Below, one piece after another: positions 18,322-25,980 of a DNA stretch of 51,349 bases. Both the position numbers and the translations under genes were made by a program. The notes under the pieces were generated by a model. That model worked only from the letters and a program-made list of their open reading frames with translations, was not told where the DNA came from and ran no database searches. This DNA is from SZUA-365 sp034002405 (lineage in GTDB: Bacteria > Bacteroidota > Ignavibacteria > SZUA-365), in contig JAVFAS010000017.1 in NCBI GenBank assembly GCA_034002405.1, positions 1 through 51,349 on the forward strand, written 5' to 3'. Position 1 is the first letter of the stretch; each line of letters opens with the position of its first letter.

Positions 18322-18591
18322 ATGAATAATCTACATACCAGAGGTTCACATGGCGAAAAAAAAATAGCCATCACGGTGAGTCCGTCACTGCTTGCACGTC
18401 TCGATTCCGTCGTGGCGGAGGGCGGCGACCCCAGTCGCAGCCAGGCGGTGGAGGCCGCGATCGAGGAAAAACTCCGGCGTCTCGATCGCACCCGCCTCGC
18501 GCGGGAATGCGCGAAGCTCGATCCGGAATTCGAAAAGGCCCTCGCCGAGGAGGGCATGGGACTGGAGCGTGAGGAATGGCCCGAATACTGA
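18322..18591 (+). CDS. mazE: MazE-like ribbon-helix-helix antitoxin
   Basis: An 89-residue protein with a ribbon-helix-helix N-terminal segment (KKIAITVSPSLLARLDSVVA...DPSRSQAVEAAIEEKLRRL), which in this family binds the operon promoter as a dimer. The acidic C-terminal tail (DPEFEKALAEEGMGLEREEWPEY) is the usual toxin-neutralising part. The start at ATG 18322 has a GAGGCGG ribosome site 5 bp upstream; an ATG at 18298 is in frame but less well placed. It overlaps the toxin gene by 16 bp. The pair stands on the plus strand between hemB and hemG, which are both on the minus strand. Confidence 0.9.
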   Translation: MNNLHTRGSHGEKKIAITVSPSLLARLDSVVAEGGDPSRSQAVEAAIEEKLRRLDRTRLARECAKLDPEFEKALAEEGMGLEREEWPEY

Positions 18592-18914
18592 GAGGGGAGA
18601 TACGGTGGGCGGATCTTGATCCGGTGCGTGGACAGGAGCAGGCGGGAAAACGTCCGGTACTCATCCTGAGCCAGGATGTGTTCAACGAACGTTCGGGCAC
18701 CGTGATCGCGATGGCGATCACGAGTCAGGAAGGACGTGCCGGCTTCCTGCTGACGCTCAGATTGGAGGACCAGACGCTGCCGAAAACCTCCTGGGGCAAG
18801 ATCAGCCAGGTTCGCACGCTGTCCGTCGAACGCATCGGCCGCCGCCTGGGACGCGTGTCTCCGGAGCAGATGGCGCTCATTGTCGAAGGGTTGAATGAAA
18901 TCATCGACGGGTGA
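18576..18914 (+). CDS. mazF: MazF/PemK-family endoribonuclease toxin
   Basis: A 112-residue toxin of the MazF/PemK family, normally a sequence-specific mRNA interferase. Family marks are GEIRWADLDPVRGQEQAGKR, PVLILSQD, and the central TLPKTSWGKISQVRTLSVER, with the conserved Arg near the N-terminus and a Thr/Ser in the beta sheet. Length is standard and the reading frame is intact, so the module is probably functional. It overlaps mazE by 16 bp, the usual coupling. Its stop codon is immediately followed by the stop of the convergent hemG gene with no base between, so insertion or reading into hemG's 3' end is tightly constrained. Confidence 0.93.
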   Translation: MARILRGEIRWADLDPVRGQEQAGKRPVLILSQDVFNERSGTVIAMAITSQEGRAGFLLTLRLEDQTLPKTSWGKISQVRTLSVERIGRRLGRVSPEQMALIVEGLNEIIDG

Positions 18915-20330
18915 TCAGGCGACGATGCGATCCACCACGCCGTGGGCGGATTTCACGCAGTCGCCGACGGAAATTCCTCCGCGGTAGTTCGCGCAGAAAT
19001 GCAGACCGGGATGCGCGGCCTCGACCGCGTCGACCGCTGCCATGCGTGCGAGGTGCCCGTGCACATATTGCGGAATGGCATGCTTCCAACTAGTGACATG
19101 GATGAAATCGGGTGTCATCGGCGTACCCAGCAGGGCGTGCTGTTCGGCGAGCGCTGTCTGCGCAATATCATCATCGGATTTCAGCGCCTCTTCGGGCTGC
19201 CGCATGCCACCGATGAAGGTGGTCAGATGCACGCGTCCCGCGGGAGCGCGTTCGCGGAAAATGGTGCTGGAGAAAATCGTTCCGAGTATGCGGCGCTTCT
19301 CCACCTTCGGGATCAGGAAACCGAAACCATCGAGCGGATGCATGTCGGCGGTCGGGGTAAAGCCGGTGATGACTTCCGCGACGGGTGGGTAGGGAATTTC
19401 GGAGAGGACTGTCCCTAATTCGGGGGCCACGTCCCTCGCCAGCGCCGCCGCCGCTTCCGCCGGCGTCGCGATGATCACATCGCGCGCGGTGACGGTGTGC
19501 TCGGATCCATCGTGGACAAAGCGTACCGCGAAGCGCGCGTCGCCGGCCGTGCCGTCGCCGGCCGTGCCGTTGTCAGGATCCGCCGTTGCCGGGGTGACGG
19601 CGTGCACGTCGACGCCGTGGCGCTTGTCGGTGATGGTGTTCGCCAGGGCATCGGTGAGGGTCTGCATGCCGTCGAGAAAGGAGAACATGCGGGCGGACTG
19701 TTTGCTTTCCTCGTTGCGTTTTTTCCGCTCGCGCGCACCCTTGATCGTACCCTTGATGAGACTGCCGTATTTCTGTTCGAGTTCATACAGCTTGGGAAAC
19801 GCGGCGCGTACGCTCAGCAACTCGGGGTCGCCGGCGTACACACCCGCGACAAACGGATTGATGGCGTAGTCGAGGAATTCGCGTCCCAACCGGCGACGAA
19901 CGAATTCCGCCACGGTCTCCTGCGCATCCGGCGGCGCGGCCGGAATGAATGGTTCGCGAAAGAGCCCGAGCTTGGTTCCGGTCGAGAACAGTTTCGTCGT
20001 GAAAAATGCCGGTGGCGACATCGGCAGGGGGGTGAGCCGGCCGTCGCGGAGGATGTAGCGGTTTTTCGATGCGTCCGAGGCATAGAGCTTCCGGTCCTCC
20101 ACGCCGGCATCGACGATGAGTTGGGTGAGGAGCGGATTGGTTTCGAGCGTGGAGTTGGGTCCCGCCTCGATCAGCCACGCGTCGTCGCGTGCGCTGCGGA
20201 TCGCTCCGCCGAAGCGCGCGGCCTTCTCCAGCAAGAGCACGCGCCGCCCGCGCCGCTGCAGGATGAATGCGCAGGTCAGACCGGAAATCCCCGCGCCGAG
20301 AACGATGGTGTCGTAGTTTTTCTGATTCAT
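18915..20330 (-). CDS. hemG: Protoporphyrinogen oxidase (HemY/PgoX type)
   Basis: A 471-residue FAD-dependent oxidase that turns protoporphyrinogen IX to protoporphyrin IX using oxygen. The N-terminal dinucleotide-binding site is VLGAGISGLTCAFILQRRG, followed by LLEKAARFGGAIRS; the C-terminal FAD-binding region is LHFCANYRGGISVGDCV. This is the HemY-like amine-oxidase family; the symbol hemG is used here for the step. A 15-bp duplication at about 19545-19574 encodes a doubled GTAGD. HemN in the same cluster feeds this protoporphyrinogen route, so the coproporphyrin route (which needs ChdC) is less likely. It ends exactly at the mazF stop. Confidence 0.94.
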   Translation of the reverse strand: MNQKNYDTIVLGAGISGLTCAFILQRRGRRVLLLEKAARFGGAIRSARDDAWLIEAGPNSTLETNPLLTQLIVDAGVEDRKLYASDASKNRYILRDGRLTPLPMSPPAFFTTKLFSTGTKLGLFREPFIPAAPPDAQETVAEFVRRRLGREFLDYAINPFVAGVYAGDPELLSVRAAFPKLYELEQKYGSLIKGTIKGARERKKRNEESKQSARMFSFLDGMQTLTDALANTITDKRHGVDVHAVTPATADPDNGTAGDGTAGDARFAVRFVHDGSEHTVTARDVIIATPAEAAAALARDVAPELGTVLSEIPYPPVAEVITGFTPTADMHPLDGFGFLIPKVEKRRILGTIFSSTIFRERAPAGRVHLTTFIGGMRQPEEALKSDDDIAQTALAEQHALLGTPMTPDFIHVTSWKHAIPQYVHGHLARMAAVDAVEAAHPGLHFCANYRGGISVGDCVKSAHGVVDRIVA

Positions 20331-20381
20331 GTGCGTGGTGTGTGCTTCATTCGCTCAGTGAATGCTGTTCGATCGCAACCA

Positions 20382-20459
20382 CATTGGCTGTTGACGTTGG
20401 CTGTTGGAATCGCGTTCGACGTGATGAGAGGAGGAATTGCCAACGGCCAAATGCCAATG
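20382..20459. repeat. Imperfect inverted repeat between hemG and hemH
   Basis: In the 177-bp gap between hemG and hemH, CATTGG...TTGGCTGTTGG (20382-20407) is opposed by CCAACGGCCAAATGCCAATG (20440-20459). The inner arms pair over 11 bp with one mismatch, and the outer CATTGG/CCAATG arms pair fully. There is no clear T-tract. It may be an RNA hairpin within the operon transcript or a worn repeat element. Confidence 0.55.
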
Positions 20460-20507
20460 TCGTGAATTCGGAGATTTCCGTTCGTCGTCGCGATCCGGTC
20501 CGGTGCA

Positions 20508-21521
20508 TTATTTCACGCCTTCGCGGAGCATGCGGACGCGGTCCATGCGGCGCACGATCTGTCCCGCCAATGCGGAAATATATTTTTCCGAGGAATTCAA
20601 CGCGGGCATGACATGGAAATACTCGATACCCGCGTGGATGGCGTCCTCGCGCAGGTCGATGCCGAGTTCGTGCAACGTCTCGATGTGATCGGTGACGAAG
20701 GCGATCGGGATCACCAGCAGATCGCGCACGCCCGCGGCGGCGAGTTCCTTCGTCTTCGTCACCGTATCGGGTGTCAGCCATGTTGCCGGACCCACCTTGC
20801 TCTGGAAGCTGAGATGGTACGGCAGGCCGTCCGTTCGCCGGCGCATGACCTCCTCCATCGTCGCGCGGATCTGGAAGGAATAGGGATCGCCCTGTTCGAC
20901 GAGCTTGACCGGTGTGCCATGGGCGCTGAACAGCAGCGTCACCCCGGCACGCCGCTCCTCGGGAAACAGACGCATGCCTTCGTCAATGCGTTCGTTGATC
21001 GCGTCGACGAAGCCGTCTTCAAGCGGATAGGCCTTCACGCTCTGTACCTTGAACACGCGGTTGCCATGCGCGCGGTGCAGGTCGCGCCAGGTCTTGAAAC
21101 AGGACCCCGTGGTCGTTTTTGAATAATGCGGGTAGAGCGGCATGAGAAAGACATTCGTGTAGCCGTCCTTCTTCAGCGCGTCCATCGCTTCCGCGATGAA
21201 GGGGTGCCAGTAACTGAATCCGACCTCCACCCGCACACGCACGGCGGAACCGTACCGCGCCGCGAGCGTCCGCTCGAGCGCGGCGGCTTGCGCGCGTGAC
21301 AGCTCGGCGATGGGCGACTTGCCGCCGATCATCGCGTAATTCTTCTTGACGATCTCGGCCCGTTTCTTCGCGATGAATTTCGCCAGCGGCGCGCGCGCGA
21401 ATTCCATCGGACCGAAGGAAATGATTTCCCGGTCCAGGAACAGGTTCTGCAGAAACGGCCGCACCGCGTCCAGCGACGTCGGTCCGCCCATGTTGAGAAG
21501 GATGACTCCGAGGTTGTCCAT
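20508..21521 (-). CDS. hemH: Ferrochelatase
   Basis: A 337-residue class I ferrochelatase that inserts ferrous iron into protoporphyrin IX, the last step of heme synthesis. Marks are the N-terminal GVILLNMGGPTSLDAVRPFL, FLMPLYPHYS, the catalytic-His segment LLFSAHGTPV, and the C-terminal GVRDLLVIPIAFVTDHIETL with the conserved Glu. The start is ATG 21521, 8 bp after hemN; a longer open frame would overlap hemN and lacks homology. It lies between hemN and hemG in operon order. Confidence 0.97.
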   Translation of the reverse strand: MDNLGVILLNMGGPTSLDAVRPFLQNLFLDREIISFGPMEFARAPLAKFIAKKRAEIVKKNYAMIGGKSPIAELSRAQAAALERTLAARYGSAVRVRVEVGFSYWHPFIAEAMDALKKDGYTNVFLMPLYPHYSKTTTGSCFKTWRDLHRAHGNRVFKVQSVKAYPLEDGFVDAINERIDEGMRLFPEERRAGVTLLFSAHGTPVKLVEQGDPYSFQIRATMEEVMRRRTDGLPYHLSFQSKVGPATWLTPDTVTKTKELAAAGVRDLLVIPIAFVTDHIETLHELGIDLREDAIHAGIEYFHVMPALNSSEKYISALAGQIVRRMDRVRMLREGVK

Positions 21522-21528
21522 GCTGCTG

Positions 21529-22926
21529 CTACACCGTCTTGCTGAACACGGGTTTCTCCATCTGCGCGGGCAGATACGAGTCGAAGGCCATGGCGGCGTT
21601 GCGGATGACGAGAATGCCCATGCCGTTGACGGTGATATGGTCATCGGTGATCGAGACCAGATTGTCGTCGACGAGTTCTCGCAGGCGTGCGTACGCGTCG
21701 GGGAAATAGTCGTCGAAGACGATGTTCCACTTCCGCTCGATCGCGCGCTTGTCGATGGCGAAATCGCACATCAGCGTCATGATCACATCGCGGCGCAGCA
21801 GGTCGTCATCGGAGAGACGGTAGCCGACGTGCGTGGCGAGCCGGCCCGCGTCGAGGGCCTCGTAATATTCAGGCAGGGTCTTCACGTTTTGCGCATACAT
21901 CCGATCGAATTGTCCGATACTCGTGATGCCGAAGCCGTAGAGGTCCGCGCCCGCATGGGTGGTGTAGCCCTGGAAATTGCGGTACAGCGTGCCGTTCCGC
22001 TGCGCGACGGCGAGTTCGTTGTCGGGTTTGGCGAAGTGGTCCATCCCGACGTACACGTATCCCGCCGCGTTGAGCATCTCGATGGTGCGGACGGAAATGC
22101 GCAGCTTCTCTTCGGGTGTCGGTAGGTCCTCGGCGCGGATCAGCGCCATATGCTTCTTCAGCCAGGGCACATGCGCGTAATTGAACACCGCGATGCGGTC
22201 GGGATCGATGTCGATGATGCGCGTGAGCGTGTCTTCGAAGGTTTCCATCGTCTGATGCGGAAGGCCGTAGATCAGGTCGAGGTTGACACTGTCGAAGCCG
22301 ACCTCGTGCGCCCAGTCCAGCACCTGACGTGTCATGCCCTCGGGCTGGATGCGGTTGACGGCTTGCTGCACCTTCGGATTGAAATCCTGCACGCCCATGG
22401 AGATACGGTTGAAGCCGCCTTCCTTGAGCGCGACGAGATGGTCGCGCGTCATCTCACGCGGATCGATTTCCACCCCCGCCTCGATGTTCGCGGCGAAGGG
22501 AAACAGCTGCTGGGTGTAGCCGGCGAGCTCGCGGATTTCATCCGGATGCAGGTAGGTCGGCGTGCCGCCACCCCAGGCGATCTGCACGACCTCGCGGTCC
22601 GCGCGGATCATCGGACGGATCAGATCGAGCTCCTTCTTCACATACTGCACGTAGGTGTTGATTTTCTTGCGGTCGCGCGTGATCATCATGTTGCAGCCGC
22701 AGAAATAACACAGCGTATCGCAGAAGGGGATGTGGAAATACAGCGACAATGGCGGAGGCGAATCCGCCGCGTTGGTGCGGTGGATTTCCTCGACGTACCG
22801 CGCCGTGGTAAAATCCGGAGTGAACACCGGCGCGGTGGGATAACTGGTGTAGCGGGGACCCGGTCGCGAATATTTCTGCAGCAGCGCGGTGTCGATGCGA
22901 TCGAATTGTCGGATGGCCGTACTCAT
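21529..22926 (-). CDS. hemN: Oxygen-independent coproporphyrinogen III oxidase
   Basis: A 465-residue radical SAM enzyme that decarboxylates coproporphyrinogen III to protoporphyrinogen IX without oxygen. The iron-sulfur motif is Cys69-x3-Cys73-x2-Cys76 in HIPFCDTLCYFCGC. Further marks are IAWGGGTPTYL, ISMGVQDFNP, and the HemN-specific N-terminus with KYSRPGPRYTSYPTAP and C-terminal domain. Length matches true HemN rather than the shorter HemW. It is 28 bp after hemE and 8 bp before hemH. Confidence 0.96.
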   Translation of the reverse strand: MSTAIRQFDRIDTALLQKYSRPGPRYTSYPTAPVFTPDFTTARYVEEIHRTNAADSPPPLSLYFHIPFCDTLCYFCGCNMMITRDRKKINTYVQYVKKELDLIRPMIRADREVVQIAWGGGTPTYLHPDEIRELAGYTQQLFPFAANIEAGVEIDPREMTRDHLVALKEGGFNRISMGVQDFNPKVQQAVNRIQPEGMTRQVLDWAHEVGFDSVNLDLIYGLPHQTMETFEDTLTRIIDIDPDRIAVFNYAHVPWLKKHMALIRAEDLPTPEEKLRISVRTIEMLNAAGYVYVGMDHFAKPDNELAVAQRNGTLYRNFQGYTTHAGADLYGFGITSIGQFDRMYAQNVKTLPEYYEALDAGRLATHVGYRLSDDDLLRRDVIMTLMCDFAIDKRAIERKWNIVFDDYFPDAYARLRELVDDNLVSITDDHITVNGMGILVIRNAAMAFDSYLPAQMEKPVFSKTV

Positions 22927-22954
22927 GGGTTTCCTTTCCTTGATATCGGAGTTC

Positions 22955-24022
22955 TCAGTCCTGTTCTTCGTTTCTCAATTCGACGGAGAGTTCCTTGACG
23001 GCGTCGATCATGGCCTTGGCATGGGGCACCGGGACGGTAGGCAGAATGCCGTGTCCGAGGTTGAAAATGTGTCCGGGGTGGTTGCCAAAATATTCAAGAA
23101 TGCGGCGCACCTCGGCGCGAATGGCCTCGGGACTGCTGTACAGCGCCACCGGATCCATATTTCCCTGCAATGCGACATGATTGCCCACCGCCGCGCGCAC
23201 TTCCCCGATGTCCACGGTCCAGTCGAGTCCCAACACATCGGCGCCGCTGTCGGCCATTTCCGGGAAACAGGCATTCGCGCCCTTCGCGAAGAGGATGACC
23301 GGCACGCTGCTGTTGGCCTTCACATGCTCGATGATCTGCATCATGTAGGGGAGGGAGAATTCGAGGAAGGCGTCCTTGCTCATCGCGCCCGCCCAGGTGT
23401 CGAAGATCTGGACGATGTCGGCACCCGCCTGTGTCTGGCGCACGAGGTATTCACCGACCACGCCGGCGAGCTTGCCGAGCAGCGTGTGCAACAGCGCGGG
23501 GTTGTCGTACATCATGGTCTTGATGGTCTCGAAGTTTTTCGATCCGCCGCCCTCGATCGCGTACGAGGCCAGCGTCCACGGCGCACCGGCGAAGCCGATG
23601 AGCGGCACGCGGCCGGCCAGTTGCGTTTTCGTGAGTGCGAGAGCGTCATAAACATACCGCAGGCGGTCGGCCGCGCCGTCGACGGCGAGCGTCGCAACGG
23701 CCTCCGCGGTGCGCAGGGGCCGCGGGAAGCGCGGGCCGCCCTTGCCTTCCTCGACGATCAGCTCCATGCCCATGGCTTCGGGCACAACGAGAATATCCGA
23801 GAAAATGATGGCCGCATCGACGCCGACGATATCCACCGGCTGTATCGTCACCTCGGCCGCGAGTTCCGGCGTCCTGCACAGCGTGAGGAAATCGGTCTGG
23901 GCGCGCACGGCACGATATTCGGGCAGGTAGCGTCCCGCCTGGCGCATCATCCACACCGGTGTGCGTTCGGTCGCCTCGCGCCGGGCCGCGCGGAGGAGCA
24001 GGTCATTCTGGAGTTTCGTCAT
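22955..24022 (-). CDS. hemE: Uroporphyrinogen decarboxylase
   Basis: A 355-residue enzyme that decarboxylates the four acetate side chains of uroporphyrinogen III to give coproporphyrinogen III. The signature RTPVWMMRQAGRYLPEYR is at residues 20-37 with the invariant Arg residues, and the catalytic Asp lies in DAAIIFSDILVVPEAMG. Other marks are GFAGAPWTLASY and LGLDWTVDIGEVR. Length is standard. A 240-bp spacer filled by tandem and palindromic repeats separates it from hemD upstream, so it may have its own promoter. Confidence 0.97.
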   Translation of the reverse strand: MTKLQNDLLLRAARREATERTPVWMMRQAGRYLPEYRAVRAQTDFLTLCRTPELAAEVTIQPVDIVGVDAAIIFSDILVVPEAMGMELIVEEGKGGPRFPRPLRTAEAVATLAVDGAADRLRYVYDALALTKTQLAGRVPLIGFAGAPWTLASYAIEGGGSKNFETIKTMMYDNPALLHTLLGKLAGVVGEYLVRQTQAGADIVQIFDTWAGAMSKDAFLEFSLPYMMQIIEHVKANSSVPVILFAKGANACFPEMADSGADVLGLDWTVDIGEVRAAVGNHVALQGNMDPVALYSSPEAIRAEVRRILEYFGNHPGHIFNLGHGILPTVPVPHAKAMIDAVKELSVELRNEEQD

Positions 24023-24072
24023 GGTTTTTCTTTTTTATTCATGTTGATCTGGAAATTCCTGTTCGCGCTCGT

Positions 24073-24129
24073 GGCGCAGAAGGTTCTTGGCGCAGAAGGT
24101 TCTTGGCGCAGAAGGTTCTTGGCGCAGAA
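24073..24129. repeat. 16-bp tandem repeat, about 3.6 copies
   Basis: Three exact copies of GGCGCAGAAGGTTCTT (24073-24088, 24089-24104, 24105-24120) and a partial fourth (to 24129) lie in the hemD-hemE spacer, upstream of hemE. The 16-bp period is not a multiple of three, which fits a non-coding stretch. Confidence 0.92.
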
Positions 24130-24147
24130 AACGCAGGTGGCGCATTC

Positions 24148-24300
24148 TTCGCGCTGCAAGCGCGAAACATCATAGCCCAGGGCTTCAGCCCTGGGGAAGG
24201 CGCCTCGCGAAACGTCCATTCCGCCCTGCAAGGGCGGCACCGTTCCGTGCTCCGAACGCGGGCTACGATGTCGCACCCCTTCGGGGTGCCGGTCCGAGCA
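24148..24300. repeat. Composite palindromic (REP-like) element overlapping the hemD 3' end
   Basis: A chain of hairpins: TTCGCGCT/AGCGCGAA (about 24149-24167), CCCAGGGCTTCAGCCCTGGG preceded by ATCATAG (about 24170-24196), CCGCCCTGCAAGGGCGG (24221-24237), and GCACCCCTTCGGGGTGC (24273-24289) followed by CGGTCCG. The same modules occur in the two copies near 36.4 and 36.6 kb, with the second module inverted here. The element spans most of the hemD-hemE spacer and covers the last codons and stop of hemD. Confidence 0.85.
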
Positions 24301-25042
24301 TTTCCCACGCGACGACCGCGTCCGCCAGGGCTTCCGCGGTCTGTGTCGGGGGAATGATGTCGACATGCAGTCCGCGGGTGTTCGCTTCCGCCGCCGTGGT
24401 GTCGCCGATAACGGCGATGATGGAGGCGGGTCGCTCCGTGGCGCCCAGCAGGTCGGTGTATTGCCGCACGGCGGAGGGAGAGAAAAACGCCGCGCAGTCG
24501 TAGGCGCCGCGGCCCGCGGCTTCCCGGAGGCGGACCGCATCGGCATCGGATGGACCGAGCGTGCGGTACACGACCAGCGCGTCCACCGTGCCACCGCGTT
24601 CGCGGATGCCGTCGCCGGTTTCTTCGCGCGCGAGATTGCCGCAGGCATGCAGAAAGCGCCGATCGGTGACGTCGGGGAGTTCGGCCGCCATGGTCGCGCC
24701 ATAGGATGAAGAGGGGAGGGCCTGCACGGAAAAGCCCTCCTGACGCGCGAGCGCGGCGGTTTTCGGTCCGACCACGAACACGGGGGGAAGCAGTTCGGGT
24801 GCGATGGATGCGGCGCGTAGCAGCGCGGCGAACCCGCGCACGCCGTTCATACTCGTGAGCAGCACGCCGTCGTACCGCGGCAACGCGGCGAGGACCGCAC
24901 GAGCGTCGTCGTGCATGCCGACCACCTCGATGCGGATCAGCGGAATGTGCAGCACGGAAATATCCGCGGCATGCAGGATCGCGGCAAAGGCGGGCGAAGC
25001 GGCGGGTCGCGTGTCGAGTACGGTATGGATGCGTCGCGACAC
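24263..25042 (-). CDS. hemD: Uroporphyrinogen-III synthase
   Basis: A 259-residue enzyme that closes hydroxymethylbilane to uroporphyrinogen III with inversion of ring D. HemD is poorly conserved; the call rests on the two-domain Rossmann-like pattern (LLTSMNGVRGF; VFVVGPKTAALARQEGF; AAFFSPSAVRQY; IIAVIGDTTAAEANTRGL; QTAEALADAV), the length, and its place 2 bp after hemC. The final ten residues, GPAPRRGATS, are encoded by the palindromic repeat element, not by family sequence; the ancestral protein probably ended near AVVAWEML. Activity is likely kept, as the tail follows the last helix. Confidence 0.92.
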   Translation of the reverse strand: MSRRIHTVLDTRPAASPAFAAILHAADISVLHIPLIRIEVVGMHDDARAVLAALPRYDGVLLTSMNGVRGFAALLRAASIAPELLPPVFVVGPKTAALARQEGFSVQALPSSSYGATMAAELPDVTDRRFLHACGNLAREETGDGIRERGGTVDALVVYRTLGPSDADAVRLREAAGRGAYDCAAFFSPSAVRQYTDLLGATERPASIIAVIGDTTAAEANTRGLHVDIIPPTQTAEALADAVVAWEMLGPAPRRGATS

Positions 25043-25044
25043 GG

Positions 25045-25980
25045 TCAGGCCGTCGCGCCGCGAATGTCGTCGAGAATCTCCCGCGCGCCGTTGGCCAGCA
25101 ACTTCTCGGCGAGACGGACACCCAGATCCGCCGCGCGGGTGAAATCCGTCGTGGTGCCGCGCGTGTCGAGGCGGATCGTGCCGTCGATCGATGCGACCAT
25201 TGCGTCCAGTGTCAGCCGCGAACCGATGCGCCGCGCATAGGCGCCGATGGGAATCTGACAGCCGCCCTCGAGCGTGCGCAGCAGCGCGCGCTCGGCACGT
25301 GCGGCGGCGGCGGTTTCGTCGTCGTTGAGCGCCGCGACGTAGGTCGCGGTTTCCCTGTCGTCTTCACGGATCTCGATGCCCAGCGCGCCCTGGCCCACCG
25401 CGGGCAGAATGAGACTGGCCGGGATCACCTGCGCGATGCGATGCTCCCAGCCCAGGCGCTTGACGCCAGCGTAGGCGAGCATCATGCCGTCCCACGCGGA
25501 TGCGTCCAATTTCTGCATGCGCGTATTGAGATTGCCGCGGATGTCGACGATCTCGAGGTCGGGCCGCAGATGCCGGAGCTGCGCGGTGCGGCGCAGACTG
25601 CCGGTCGCGATCACCGCTCCCTCGGGCAGGTCGGCCAAGGATTTCCATCGCGTCGAGATCAGCACATCGTTGACATCCTCGCGCGCGCTGATCGCCGCGA
25701 TGGTCAGTCCCGCCGGGGTTTCGGTCGGCAGGTCCTTGAGGCTGTGCACGGCAATGTCCACCGTTCGCTTCAGCAGCGCGTTTTCGATTTCCCGGGTAAA
25801 AAGACCCTTGTCTCCGATTTTCGACAGTGACTGGTCGAGAATCTTGTCGCCCTTGGTCTTGATGATCTTCAGCTCGACCGTCAGGGAGCGGAAGTGGTGT
25901 TGCAGCCGTGCCTGCACATGTTCGGCCTGCCAGAGCGCGAGGGCGCTGCCGCGGGTGCCGATGACGAGAGTCTTCTTCAT
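25045..25980 (-). CDS. hemC: Hydroxymethylbilane synthase (porphobilinogen deaminase)
   Basis: A 311-residue enzyme that links four porphobilinogen to hydroxymethylbilane. The cofactor-bearing cysteine is Cys241 in LEGGCQIPIGAYA. Further marks are the N-terminal IGTRGSALALWQA, the substrate-binding VHSLKDLPTETP with its Asp-containing loop nearby, and ATGSLRRTAQL. Length is standard. It overlaps the hemA 3' end by 4 bp and is followed by hemD with a 2-bp gap, so hemA-hemC-hemD are translationally coupled. Confidence 0.97.
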   Translation of the reverse strand: MKKTLVIGTRGSALALWQAEHVQARLQHHFRSLTVELKIIKTKGDKILDQSLSKIGDKGLFTREIENALLKRTVDIAVHSLKDLPTETPAGLTIAAISAREDVNDVLISTRWKSLADLPEGAVIATGSLRRTAQLRHLRPDLEIVDIRGNLNTRMQKLDASAWDGMMLAYAGVKRLGWEHRIAQVIPASLILPAVGQGALGIEIREDDRETATYVAALNDDETAAAARAERALLRTLEGGCQIPIGAYARRIGSRLTLDAMVASIDGTIRLDTRGTTTDFTRAADLGVRLAEKLLANGAREILDDIRGATA

